Part shown: piece by piece, positions 18,092 to 27,855 of the stretch
Numbering within the stretch: the first letter of the stretch is position 1
Layout of the letters: each line of letters opens with the position of its first letter
NCBI RefSeq assembly: GCF_005843885.1
Contig: NZ_CP040443.1
Coordinates: forward strand, 248,001 to 312,000
Reading direction: 5' to 3'
Source: Escherichia sp. E4742
GTDB lineage: Bacteria > Pseudomonadota > Gammaproteobacteria > Enterobacterales > Enterobacteriaceae
Length of the DNA stretch: 64,000 bases
Notes under the pieces: model-generated
What the model saw: only the letters and a program-made list of their open reading frames with translations
Databases searched by the model: none
Told to the model about the DNA's origin: nothing
Program-made: the position numbers and the translations under genes

Positions 18092-21000
18092 TTATTTCAC
18101 CTGCATTCCGGTCCATTCGCTACCTGCCACAACGCTTTGCTGCGCAGGTGCATAGGAACGCACATAGCGAGCAGGCGGCAGAACGAATTGCCCTTTTTGC
18201 GAGAAGCGCAGCAGATGGCGGAAAGTGACCGTTCCCGTCAGTTCTTTCACCGGTACCATATAGGCCAGTTCGCCCATTTCATTACGCGCTTTTTCCAGCG
18301 ATTGCCCCTGCTGTTTCGCAGCGTTGGGTTTATTGACCGATATTCCCCACGTTGTCCGTTCAACATCGGCTCCCGGCGGCAGTGGGACTTCTACCTGACC
18401 GTAGCGTAGAGATGCATTCTGCTCGTTAGTAAGGGTGATTTCATCGAGATACAGCGCATCGCTGTCAATCTCATTGCTGGTCACCGGCTGCAGAGTAAAG
18501 CTCATCTCTTCTTCACCAGGGATAAGCCGATACAACTGGCGTTCAACGGTCACCGGAATGTTACTTTGTTGAGCCGTTTTTGCCGGTTCACGCCAGCGGA
18601 CCTGCACATTTTGCGGCGATAATTCGTCACCAAAAGAGAGAATGTCCGGCACGCCCTGACCAACCCAACGCCAGTATTCGCCCCCTCCAGTTAACTTATG
18701 TTTAGCCCATGCGCCCGCAGGCGCAGGCAACACAACCGGAGGCATTGTCGCCATATATTTCGCCAGCCAGTTCATGGCCAGCGCGCGTTCAATAGTGGAT
18801 TGCTCAGCGGTCAAACCACTTAAAATAGCAGCCGCCTGGGTAGCGTCGCCCCCGCTATTGAGCAGCACAACTGTGTGCGCCAGCGGCTGATTGCTGTTTG
18901 CCGCTTTATCCCACGCGTATTGCTGAATCTGTGGCATCACAGTGGACTTCAACTGCGCTTTTTTCAGCAACGTCATGGTTAAGACGTTTGCCACCGCATC
19001 TGCCAGCGGAGATTCCGGTGTATCGAGGATCAGGCTGTCATTGATATCGCGGGAGCCTTCCTCAGAGAGTTCTTTGATTCCTTTCCGGGAAACCGCTTCA
19101 TCCAACCCTTTTAACAACGTTTTGCACGGCAGATTCATCTCCTGCGCCCACGCCAGCACCAGCGCGCGATGCAATAACGGCATGTTATCCGCCTGCTCCG
19201 CGTAGCTGTCGAGCATATGCTGCCAGTATTCCGGTTGTTGCGTTACGCCAAGCGCCTGACTGGCCTGCCAGTCGGCGTACCATGCCCATGCCGTGAGGAA
19301 TGCATCGCCATTACCATCTTCACCCCACCAGGTAAAACGCGCGCCTGGCCCCGCCAGTTGCATCAGCCGCAGACGGTTATCCTGAATCATCTGACGAATG
19401 TCGTTAGCGGCGGCACTTTGATGATCGGCAAGCGAACGCCATGCGAGACTTAGTGGGATCAGACGGCTACCGGTGTTGATCACGCCCCCCCAGGGTTCCT
19501 CTATTAACGCATCAAGATTGTTGCGGAAAATCTCCTGCGGCGTTTCGCTACTTTGCAGCCGGATATTACTCGCCTGCTCGGGCAACATCAGCGCGTTATC
19601 GCCACCGCCGAGCATGACGTTTTTCTGCTGTTCAACGGGCCAGCTGTTATCAACAAAAGACAGTTTTGTGCTAATGCTGTCCTGCACTTGCCCATTTTGT
19701 TGCAGTTCTGCGCTTAACAAGCCAGATTGCTGAATGTTCTGCGCCAGCGAAATATAGTTAGCCCCCTTATGCAGCGTCAGCGTCTGGCGCATCTCGTCGC
19801 CCGAAAATTTACTCACCAGCTCTACCGGTTCGTTATCCTGCTGACTGAAGATAAACAGCCCTGCCGCCGGTTTGTCGCCAAGGCGATAGACCGTTGGCAT
19901 ACTCCACTTCATGTAGAGATTTTTTTCCGAACGCAGATAAGCACGCCCCTGCCCGACCAGTCCGTCGACGTTCATGCCACGCGCGGTGATGCGCCAACGG
20001 GTTAACGAATCAGGCATCAGGAACGTGAAATATGCTTTGCCTTGTTTATCGGTTGTGAGTGACGGCATCCATGCTGCGGTATCAACTTCTTCGCGTCGTG
20101 GACGCTCCAGCATTTTCACTCGCCGCTCGCTGCGGTTAGTCGCGCCTGGCGCAACCGGCTCGCTGGAGAGCGCCTGGTCGTAGCTGATAAATGACAAACT
20201 GGAGCTGGTGCGCACATTGTTACGCCCCAGCGGATAGAAAAATTTGCCGATATTCGGTGCGATTTCCGGTTGCAGCGCGTAGATCATTTCATCGACCACG
20301 CCAACCGTTAGCTGCGCGGAAACTGGTTTACCCTTCAGCAACGAGGTTAATTCAACATTTACCAGTTCACCTGGCTGGTAATGGGTTTTGTCCGTTTTCA
20401 CCCGGATATCCAGCTGGGGAACGGCGACTTTGATCCCAGCGTTCTGGAAACTGTACTGACCGTTACGGGTATACAGCACCGAAAAAGTGATGTTAGGCGC
20501 AAAGGCATTGTTCACCGGAACGCGGGCTTCATACTGGGTATCGTTTAAACGTTGTAACTTCAGCCAGTTTGCCGGATGCGATAGCAGCGACTGCTGTTCC
20601 ACGCGATCGCGTTCCAGCGTCAATAACGCTTCATCGATTGGCTCCGGGAAGGTAATCAGCATCTTCGCGGTTTCGCCTGGCTGATACAGCGTTTTATCCG
20701 CCACGATATCTACCGTACCGGCATGAGCCGTGCTGCCCTTTCCGCTGACTGCATGGCTTAACCCGGCGAGAATTAAGCCGTCTTTATCGCGTAACGTCAG
20801 GTTGTAGTTGCCGGGTTTATCGAAATTGACGGTAAAGGATTTGCCACCAGACGCCAGGTCCCCGCTGTGGCTTGTGCGGTCTTCCAGACGCAACCACTCA
20901 TACGTAACAGGAACCTGTTTTGAAGATTCCAGCGCGGCATAACGAAAAACAACCGGCTCGCCGCTATTACTGTATTGCGCGGCGGTGCTTAGAGAGTAAT

Positions 21001-22690
21001 GCGCAAGACCACGTTCAATGAGGATCTCTTTGGTGGTGGTGACACGATATGCCGCGCCGTCGCTGGCGGAGACAGTCAGTAAATAGCGGCTCGGTTTATC
21101 GGCGGCGGGAAGGTTTAACGCCACATTGCCTTTATCGTCCGAAACAGCATCGCTACCTTCCAGCGATACCGGGAAACGTCCGGCATAACGCAAATCGTTA
21201 CCAACCATTGAAAGTTGCTGAGCGCGCAAACTTAACTGCACGCGGGCATCTTTTACCGGTTCGCCATCCGGATAGAGCAGTTGCAATTTGCCGCTGACCG
21301 CTTCGCCAGTTTTGAAATCTTTTTTGTCGAGGGCTAAGCCAATCTCAAAATGTGGTTTGATGTAGTTGGCTACGCGAAAACTACTGCTGTAGACCTGATT
21401 GCGGTAAGCCAAGCGTAACTCATAACCTCCGGCAACGGCATTTTCTGGCAGGCGGAAACTACCCTGCCCGCCATTGAGCGCATCCAGCGTGACATTGACG
21501 GTTTGCAACAGGCTGCCGTTGGCGTCCAGCACCGAGAGTTTTGCCGGGGCGCTGACGATGGGGGATGAATGCAGCGGGTCGTGGAACTCGCGCCCCATCA
21601 CTTTGACATCAACACGATCGCCTGCGCGGTACAGAGGGCGATCGGTAAAGATATACAAGCGGGTGTTGTAGATTTCGCTCTCGTAGAAGAAATTCTCGGA
21701 GACAAAAACGCCGCCTTCAGCATCTTTACCCAGAATGTATGAGCGTTCAGGCGATATATGTTGTAACTGCAAGGTGCCGCTGTCATTGGTGACGCCTCGG
21801 GTCATCACGCCAAGACCGTCAGTCCACAGGATTTCTGATCCAGGCTTCGCTTCCCCCTGCTTTTTGCCAGCGGTCCAAACCAGAAGCTCGTTACCCGACA
21901 CTTTACTCAACGCCACGGTATTGGAGACAAACACCACCGTTGTTGCCCGATAACCACCCACCATCGCTTCGACGAGATACAGCCCCGGCTCTTGTTTGCC
22001 TAGAGGAATATAGATGTTGCCCGGTTGCGGCGAGATGAAGTTACTGGATGCGCCTTCCAGTTTTACCCCTTGCTGTGGCTCAACCGGTTTTGCCTGCCAT
22101 AGTGGATAACGGAACTGTTCCACCAGTGGATATTTCTTCAGCGGTGAAAACTGGCTGTTTTGTACATAACGGGAAGGTTTGATGATGGCATTTCCGAGCT
22201 GCAATTCCGGTAATGCCTGGGTCACATTCTGCCGTGACTGATAAGAGAAAGAACGCTGCATTACACGGCGAGATTTGCCGTACCAGTTATCCCACAGCCA
22301 GGTTAGCGTATTGTTCAGACCGTCGCCCAGATACTGCGGTTGTACCACAATGCGGTGCAAGTTTTTCTGCTGACGCAGAAATGCCATCGGATCAGGAATA
22401 CGATACAGGCGAACATCCACGCCGCCGTACTCTTCCATCTGATAACGTTGATAATCGCGCCCCGGCGCTTCCAGCCGCACTTTCGCCTCTTCGCTGCTAC
22501 TAAAACTGCTGTCAGCGAGCAAAAAGAACGTTCCCCCGGCTGGCGGCGCATAGTTGCTGGAAGGAAGCGAATCGTCAGCATTAACAAGCCCCGTCCCCAT
22601 AAGAGACAGGCTCAAGCACGCTGCTATCGCGCCAGAAAATTTAAACGATAAATGCCAATGAAATTGGGATTGGAATCGTTGGGTATCCAT
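18092..22690 (-). CDS. yfaS: YfaS, alpha-2-macroglobulin-like protein without thioester
   Basis: This 1532-residue exported protein belongs to the bacterial alpha-2-macroglobulin family: repeated MG beta-sandwich domains (for example RPLYRAGDRVDVKV at about 358, DKTLYQPGETAKMLI and KTHYQPGELVNVEL), a bait region (about 850-900), then a helical TED domain. At the thioester position (about residue 1067) the sequence is EPWGGVINTGSRL, where thioester forms have CxEQ, so no covalent trapping is expected. I chose the ATG at 22690 because GGAAGGA sits six bases upstream; the ATG at 22705 lacks this. The gene overlaps yfaT by 67 bases. It is intact here. The likely role is periplasmic protease inhibition or envelope protection. 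Confidence 0.9.
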   Translation of the reverse strand: MDTQRFQSQFHWHLSFKFSGAIAACLSLSLMGTGLVNADDSLPSSNYAPPAGGTFFLLADSSFSSSEEAKVRLEAPGRDYQRYQMEEYGGVDVRLYRIPDPMAFLRQQKNLHRIVVQPQYLGDGLNNTLTWLWDNWYGKSRRVMQRSFSYQSRQNVTQALPELQLGNAIIKPSRYVQNSQFSPLKKYPLVEQFRYPLWQAKPVEPQQGVKLEGASSNFISPQPGNIYIPLGKQEPGLYLVEAMVGGYRATTVVFVSNTVALSKVSGNELLVWTAGKKQGEAKPGSEILWTDGLGVMTRGVTNDSGTLQLQHISPERSYILGKDAEGGVFVSENFFYESEIYNTRLYIFTDRPLYRAGDRVDVKVMGREFHDPLHSSPIVSAPAKLSVLDANGSLLQTVNVTLDALNGGQGSFRLPENAVAGGYELRLAYRNQVYSSSFRVANYIKPHFEIGLALDKKDFKTGEAVSGKLQLLYPDGEPVKDARVQLSLRAQQLSMVGNDLRYAGRFPVSLEGSDAVSDDKGNVALNLPAADKPSRYLLTVSASDGAAYRVTTTKEILIERGLAHYSLSTAAQYSNSGEPVVFRYAALESSKQVPVTYEWLRLEDRTSHSGDLASGGKSFTVNFDKPGNYNLTLRDKDGLILAGLSHAVSGKGSTAHAGTVDIVADKTLYQPGETAKMLITFPEPIDEALLTLERDRVEQQSLLSHPANWLKLQRLNDTQYEARVPVNNAFAPNITFSVLYTRNGQYSFQNAGIKVAVPQLDIRVKTDKTHYQPGELVNVELTSLLKGKPVSAQLTVGVVDEMIYALQPEIAPNIGKFFYPLGRNNVRTSSSLSFISYDQALSSEPVAPGATNRSERRVKMLERPRREEVDTAAWMPSLTTDKQGKAYFTFLMPDSLTRWRITARGMNVDGLVGQGRAYLRSEKNLYMKWSMPTVYRLGDKPAAGLFIFSQQDNEPVELVSKFSGDEMRQTLTLHKGANYISLAQNIQQSGLLSAELQQNGQVQDSISTKLSFVDNSWPVEQQKNVMLGGGDNALMLPEQASNIRLQSSETPQEIFRNNLDALIEEPWGGVINTGSRLIPLSLAWRSLADHQSAAANDIRQMIQDNRLRLMQLAGPGARFTWWGEDGNGDAFLTAWAWYADWQASQALGVTQQPEYWQHMLDSYAEQADNMPLLHRALVLAWAQEMNLPCKTLLKGLDEAVSRKGIKELSEEGSRDINDSLILDTPESPLADAVANVLTMTLLKKAQLKSTVMPQIQQYAWDKAANSNQPLAHTVVLLNSGGDATQAAAILSGLTAEQSTIERALAMNWLAKYMATMPPVVLPAPAGAWAKHKLTGGGEYWRWVGQGVPDILSFGDELSPQNVQVRWREPAKTAQQSNIPVTVERQLYRLIPGEEEMSFTLQPVTSNEIDSDALYLDEITLTNEQNASLRYGQVEVPLPPGADVERTTWGISVNKPNAAKQQGQSLEKARNEMGELAYMVPVKELTGTVTFRHLLRFSQKGQFVLPPARYVRSYAPAQQSVVAGSEWTGMQVK

Positions 22691-23247
22691 CGGGTGTCCT
22701 TCCATGTCATAAGTTGTTGCAGACTGACTGCGCGCATTCCGTTGTCAGTTTTCGTGGCGCTTCCGGTGTGGTAGATGACGTAACGCCCCATCCAGACCAT
22801 TAAGTGCTGGGCATCGCCCTGATCGAAAAAAATCATATCGCCAGGCAGTGCCTGGTTTATGTCCTGGCCAATAAACTGGCTGTTGTACTGAATCAAATTA
22901 ATCGCGGTTACGTAGGGGCCGGTTTTCCCGTTCCCCTGATTCCAGTTTTGTGCCAGTTGTCGTTGCTCAGATGTTAGCGTCATTTCTGGCGGTAGATACT
23001 GGTTTGACAGACCGTTACTTTTTAGCCATTTGCTATCGTGAACTTTCAGCGACTCGTTCGCTGCAAAGCGCACCAGACCTGCGCAATCCTGTTGATACCA
23101 ACGTGGGCTTGGCCCCTGGCGTAGCTGTTCCTGCGCAATGCGCACAAACCAGGCACGAAACAGCCCCGATTGTTCGACATTCAGCATTTCACTCTGAACG
23201 CAAAAACAACACAGCCAGCAAATCAGTGCCAGCAGTCCACGCCTCAT
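22624..23247 (-). CDS. yfaT: YfaT, DUF1175 protein with NlpC/P60-like motifs
   Basis: The predicted 207-residue protein has an N-terminal signal (RRGLLALICWLCCFCVQS). I chose the start at 23247 because its ATG overlaps the yfaA TGA (ATGA) and gives the K-12 length; an upstream in-frame start at 23274 would lie inside yfaA. The family has no assigned function. Residues DCAGLVRF (Cys55), GDMIFFDQGDAQHLMVWMG (His148) and YVIYHTGS (His160) fit the Cys-His-His pattern of NlpC/P60 cysteine peptidases that cut peptidoglycan stem peptides. This is my inference. It is the second gene of the yfaA-P operon, with its 3' end overlapping yfaS. Confidence 0.87.
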   Translation of the reverse strand: MRRGLLALICWLCCFCVQSEMLNVEQSGLFRAWFVRIAQEQLRQGPSPRWYQQDCAGLVRFAANESLKVHDSKWLKSNGLSNQYLPPEMTLTSEQRQLAQNWNQGNGKTGPYVTAINLIQYNSQFIGQDINQALPGDMIFFDQGDAQHLMVWMGRYVIYHTGSATKTDNGMRAVSLQQLMTWKDTRWIPNDSNPNFIGIYRLNFLAR

Positions 23248-24932
23248 AATGGCTGCCAGTTGATTGGTAACCATTGCCAGGCGGCGCCCGGTTTCATCTG
23301 GTCCAGCTTCATGACATAACGAGGCTGTTGCGATAAAGCGTCCAGTTTCGGCATTAATAAAGTTTGTGCGGCGTTATAAAAAACCGGTTCGAGATTCTTC
23401 GGCAGACTAGTCAGCGTTTCGTTACGCAGCAGTTTCGCCATTCCTTGTGGATTGATATAGACCGGAACGACGCCATCAGTGGGTATCACATCCACCATTG
23501 CCGGGCGGGTTTTATTCAGTGTTTGCAGCGCGTTATTAACCAGCATGTCATCGAGGGAAAAAAGCAGCGTTTTGTTTTGCATCGCCAGCGACACGCGGAA
23601 AAAATAATCCGACATTAATTGATCTGGTTGCGCTGACTGTACTTTCGGATACTGACCGTATCGGGAACTCACTTCGCGACGCCAGATTTGCGCTTCGCCC
23701 TGCTGAGTTTGAGTTACCGGTAATACGCCTTCTGGCGCTTTGCTTTCACGAGCACCAATATTTTGGGTAAACAGTTTCCCTGGCAATTGCGCCTGTTCGT
23801 CAGTGCCATCAAACTGACCAACAAACAGCGGGGTTTGCAGTTTTGAATCCTCATACCAGCACAGCCCGGCGGCACCATCTAACGCCCCATTCAACTTGTC
23901 GTTTTCCTGAGCGATTTGCGAAAGCATTTCTTCGGCAATACCGTGCGAATACGGCACCGCCACACAGAAACTGGCACCGGCAGGCATACTGTTCCACACG
24001 GGCGTGAAATCGAAACTGGCATCTACGCTTGCGGATTCATCATTTAACGCCAGAAAGCTATGCCAGCCGTCGTTGTTCATTTCAAAGCGCACGCCAGCAA
24101 AAGAAGGCATTAATCGCTGGTAGCCAAAACCCAGCAAATTTGCGCTAACCACGATGCGCTGGCGTACTGGCGTTTTTTCGGCAGTACGATTTTCCAGGCC
24201 AAAACTGGCCTCCCAGCGTTTTTTACCGCTCAACAAATCACTTGCGATCGCCGTGGCTTCGGTATCCTGCTGGTCATCTTTAAACAGCATATCCGTGCTG
24301 GAAAACACCAGCATCTTGTCCTGATATGTCGCGAACATCAGGGCGTTCTTGCCGTTATAGCGCAACTGATAAACAGGGATGGTTTCACTATTTAGCTTAA
24401 TACTACTGATTTCCGTCTTGCTTAACTGGCTATCGCTGGTAGCAGCAAACAGCAATGGCTCCAGCAACTTGCTCAAGCCACTACGCTGGATAAGCACCAT
24501 GTAATGTGAAAGATGGCCCTGTTTATCGTGCCACAGTGCCGCCTGCGCAGGCTGGTCTAAGAGTGACGAAAAGAGCTTATCTTTCAGCGTGAGATCGTGT
24601 TCATAGACAATGCGGCGAATACTGCCTTCAATGCCCAGACGATCGGCATGATTCTGATAATAGAAAACGAAATCTTCACTCAGGACATCGTGGAGAAAAG
24701 GAATGGTAAGGAGATCTTTGGGAAGCTGGCTTAGAGAGTCGCTATCGAGAAAGAGGTCAGGCTCATTGAGATCGATTTGCAGATTGTTGTGCACCACCAG
24801 CGGCGACAACGTTTTTTCAGGCCCACTACCAGCATATTGCAATGCCCAGACGCCTGCGGAAAGCAGTGCTATTGCACCCAAACCTACAAAGCCATAGAAC
24901 CGCCAGCCTTTCGCCTTTTTTTCACCACTCAT
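23244..24932 (-). CDS. yfaA: YfaA, membrane-anchored DUF2138 protein
   Basis: This 562-residue protein of unknown function is the first gene of the macroglobulin operon. Near the N-terminus a single membrane helix (FVGLGAIALLSAGVWALQYAG, about residues 13-33) follows a basic segment, so the large remainder is probably periplasmic and anchored to the inner membrane. The start is the ATG at 24932, with AAGGA eight bases upstream; the GTG two codons earlier has no usable spacing. No catalytic motif was recognised. It lies just downstream of the gyrA terminator, so the operon promoter should be in 24933-25003. A homologue occurs in the Pseudomonas mag operon. Confidence 0.87.
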   Translation of the reverse strand: MSGEKKAKGWRFYGFVGLGAIALLSAGVWALQYAGSGPEKTLSPLVVHNNLQIDLNEPDLFLDSDSLSQLPKDLLTIPFLHDVLSEDFVFYYQNHADRLGIEGSIRRIVYEHDLTLKDKLFSSLLDQPAQAALWHDKQGHLSHYMVLIQRSGLSKLLEPLLFAATSDSQLSKTEISSIKLNSETIPVYQLRYNGKNALMFATYQDKMLVFSSTDMLFKDDQQDTEATAIASDLLSGKKRWEASFGLENRTAEKTPVRQRIVVSANLLGFGYQRLMPSFAGVRFEMNNDGWHSFLALNDESASVDASFDFTPVWNSMPAGASFCVAVPYSHGIAEEMLSQIAQENDKLNGALDGAAGLCWYEDSKLQTPLFVGQFDGTDEQAQLPGKLFTQNIGARESKAPEGVLPVTQTQQGEAQIWRREVSSRYGQYPKVQSAQPDQLMSDYFFRVSLAMQNKTLLFSLDDMLVNNALQTLNKTRPAMVDVIPTDGVVPVYINPQGMAKLLRNETLTSLPKNLEPVFYNAAQTLLMPKLDALSQQPRYVMKLDQMKPGAAWQWLPINWQPL

Positions 24933-25003
24933 TGCCACATTCCTTGTGTAAAGCCAGCCATTTTTTATGGGCGATGCGCAACTTTAGCGCGCCCTAATAC
25001 GAC

Positions 25004-25033
25004 AAAAGCCCAGACTTTGCAGCCTGGACTTTT
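25004..25033 (-). terminator. Rho-independent terminator of gyrA
   Basis: On the minus strand AAAAGTCCAGG and TCTGGGCTTTT form an imperfect stem (one G-T pair) around a GC-rich loop, followed by T. It lies about 50 bases beyond the gyrA stop and before the yfaA start, separating the two transcripts. Confidence 0.8.
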
Positions 25034-25081
25034 CATTTCGAAGAAGGGATGTTTACTCCCTTCTGTCATGAAGAAATAAAA

Positions 25082-27709
25082 TTATTCTTCTTCTGGCTCG
25101 TCGTCAACGTCCACTTCCGGAGCGATTTCATCGTCCCCTTCCGCAGCACTGCCGTCGATGGTATCCAGATCTTCTTCGTCAACCGGTTCAGCAACACGTT
25201 GCAGACCCACTACGTTTTCATCTTCCGCAGTACGGATGAGGATCACGCCCTGGGTGTTACGGCCCACGATGCTGATTTCCGAAACGCGAGTACGTACCAG
25301 CGTACCGGCATCGGTGATCATCATGATCTGGTCGCAATCATCTACCTGCACCGCGCCAACCACTAAACCGTTACGTTCGGTAACCTTGATGGAGATAACC
25401 CCTTTCGTCGCACGCGACTTAGTTGGGTATTCCGCCACAGCAGTACGTTTACCGTAACCATTTTGTGTTGCAGTAAGGATTGCGCCATCACCACGCGGCA
25501 CGATCAGAGACACGACTTTATCGCCTTCGCCTAAGCGAATACCGCGAACACCGGTGGTGTTGCAGCCCATCGCACGGACAGAAGACTCTTTAAAGCGCAC
25601 CACTTTACCTTCGGCGGAGAACAGCATTACTTCATCTTCGCCACTGGTCAGGTCAACGCCGATCAGCTCATCGCCTTCAACCAGTTTGATCGCCACTTTA
25701 CCGGCGGTACGCAGACGGTTGAATTCGGTGAGGACGGTTTTCTTCACAGTACCGTTAGCGGTCGCCATGAAGACTTTCACGCCTTCTTCAAACTCGGTCA
25801 CCGGCAGGATCGCGGTGATACGTTCGTCCTGCTCCAGCGGCAGCAGGTTGACGATCGGACGACCGCGTGCACCACGAGAGGCTTCCGGCAACTGGTAGAC
25901 CTTCATCGAATAGACGCGACCACGGCTGGAGAAGCACAGGATATGATCGTGAGTGTTCGCCACCAGCAGCCTGTCGATAAAGTCTTCTTCTTTAATACGT
26001 GCGGCAGATTTACCTTTCCCGCCACGACGCTGCGCTTCGTATTCAGAAAGCGGCTGATACTTAACGTAGCCCTGGTGAGAGAGCGTGACGACGACATCTT
26101 CCTGGGTGATCAGATCTTCCAGGTTGATGTCTGCGCTGTTGGCGGTGATTTCAGTACGACGTTTGTCACCGAACTGTTCACGAACCAGCTCCAGCTCTTC
26201 ACGGATCACTTCCATCAGACGATCGGCGCTACCCAGAATACGCAGCAGTTCCGCGATCTGATCCAGCAGCTCTTTGTATTCGTCGAGCAGTTTTTCATGC
26301 TCAAGACCGGTCAGTTTCTGCAAACGCAGATCCAGAATTGCCTGGGCTTGCTGTTCGGTCAGATAGTACAGACCATCGCGCACACCGAACTCTGGCTCCA
26401 GCCATTCCGGACGCGCAGCATCGTCGCCAGCACGTTCCAGCATCGCGGCAACGTTGCCCAGCTGCCACGGATTAGCAACCAGCGCGGTTTTCGCTTCTGC
26501 AGGCGTTGGCGCATGACGGATCAGTTCGATGATCGGGTCGATGTTTGCCAGCGCCACGGCTAATGCTTCAAGGATATGCGCACGGTCGCGAGCTTTACGC
26601 AGTTCGAAAATAGTACGACGGGTCACCACTTCGCGGCGGTGACGAACAAACGCCGCGATGATGTCTTTCAGGTTCATAATCTTCGGCTGACCATGGTGCA
26701 ATGCCACCATGTTGATACCGAAAGAAACCTGCAACTGGGTCTGGGAGTAGAGGTTGTTGAGCACCACTTCACCGACCGCATCGCGTTTCACTTCAATCAC
26801 GATGCGCATGCCGTCTTTGTCAGACTCGTCACGCAGCGCGCTGATGCCTTCCACGCGTTTTTCTTTTACCAGTTCCGCAATCTTCTCGATCAGGCGCGCT
26901 TTGTTCACCTGATACGGAATTTCGTGGACGATAATGGTTTCACGCCCGGTTTTGGCGTCGACTTCCACTTCTGCACGGGCGCGGATGTACACCTTGCCGC
27001 GACCGGTACGGTAAGCTTCTTCAATACCGCGACGACCGTTAATGATTGCCGCCGTCGGGAAGTCTGGACCCGGGATGTGTTCCATCAGCCCTTCAATGCT
27101 GATGTCTTCATCATCGATATACGCCAGACAACCATTGATGACTTCCGTCAGGTTGTGCGGCGGGATGTTGGTTGCCATACCTACGGCGATACCGGAAGAA
27201 CCGTTCACCAGCAGGTTAGGAATTTTGGTCGGCATGACGTCAGGAATTTTTTCCGTGCCGTCATAGTTATCAACGAAATCGACCGTCTCTTTTTCGAGAT
27301 CGGCCATCAGTTCATGGGCAATTTTCGCCAGACGGATTTCCGTATAACGCATTGCCGCCGCAGAGTCGCCATCGATAGAACCGAAGTTACCCTGACCGTC
27401 TACCAGCATATAACGCAGCGAGAATGGCTGCGCCATGCGGACGATCGTGTCATAGACCGCCGAGTCACCATGGGGATGGTATTTACCGATTACGTCACCA
27501 ACGACACGGGCAGATTTTTTATAGGCTTTGTTCCAGTCATTGCCTAGTACGTTCATGGCGTAAAGTACGCGACGGTGTACCGGCTTCAGGCCATCTCGGA
27601 CATCTGGCAGAGCACGGCCAACAATGACCGACATCGCATAATCCAGATAGGAGCTCTTCAGCTCTTCCTCAATGTTGACCGGTGTAATTTCTCTCGCAAG
27701 GTCGCTCAT
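25082..27709 (-). CDS. gyrA: DNA gyrase subunit A
   Basis: The 875-residue subunit cuts and rejoins DNA in gyrase, which introduces negative supercoils. The catalytic Tyr122 is in AAMRYTE. The C-terminal domain carries the GyrA box QRRGGKG and wraps DNA; the acidic tail is DDEPEEE. In the quinolone-resistance region the sequence is HPHGDSAVYD with Ser83 and Asp87, the drug-susceptible residues. The gene has a long leader shared with the divergent ubiG promoter region (27710-27855) and is terminated by a hairpin. The length equals K-12. Confidence 0.98.
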   Translation of the reverse strand: MSDLAREITPVNIEEELKSSYLDYAMSVIVGRALPDVRDGLKPVHRRVLYAMNVLGNDWNKAYKKSARVVGDVIGKYHPHGDSAVYDTIVRMAQPFSLRYMLVDGQGNFGSIDGDSAAAMRYTEIRLAKIAHELMADLEKETVDFVDNYDGTEKIPDVMPTKIPNLLVNGSSGIAVGMATNIPPHNLTEVINGCLAYIDDEDISIEGLMEHIPGPDFPTAAIINGRRGIEEAYRTGRGKVYIRARAEVEVDAKTGRETIIVHEIPYQVNKARLIEKIAELVKEKRVEGISALRDESDKDGMRIVIEVKRDAVGEVVLNNLYSQTQLQVSFGINMVALHHGQPKIMNLKDIIAAFVRHRREVVTRRTIFELRKARDRAHILEALAVALANIDPIIELIRHAPTPAEAKTALVANPWQLGNVAAMLERAGDDAARPEWLEPEFGVRDGLYYLTEQQAQAILDLRLQKLTGLEHEKLLDEYKELLDQIAELLRILGSADRLMEVIREELELVREQFGDKRRTEITANSADINLEDLITQEDVVVTLSHQGYVKYQPLSEYEAQRRGGKGKSAARIKEEDFIDRLLVANTHDHILCFSSRGRVYSMKVYQLPEASRGARGRPIVNLLPLEQDERITAILPVTEFEEGVKVFMATANGTVKKTVLTEFNRLRTAGKVAIKLVEGDELIGVDLTSGEDEVMLFSAEGKVVRFKESSVRAMGCNTTGVRGIRLGEGDKVVSLIVPRGDGAILTATQNGYGKRTAVAEYPTKSRATKGVISIKVTERNGLVVGAVQVDDCDQIMMITDAGTLVRTRVSEISIVGRNTQGVILIRTAEDENVVGLQRVAEPVDEEDLDTIDGSAAEGDDEIAPEVDVDDEPEEE

Positions 27710-27855
27710 CTAACCGCTATCCCTCTACTGTATCCCGGATTCAAAGGTCGCAAATTATAACACAGCCGCGCAGATTGAGGTAAACCAATACGCTTTATTC
27801 ACATCCAATGCCTGATATACTCGATTGCCTTGCCAATTACGGAGTAGAAGTGCCA

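Noticed and set aside
26576..27547. 323-residue open frame antisense to gyrA
   Set aside because: It lies wholly within gyrA, has no ribosome-binding site of note, and its composition (rich in Phe, His, Val, Asp, Arg) is typical of the complement of a highly expressed coding gene.
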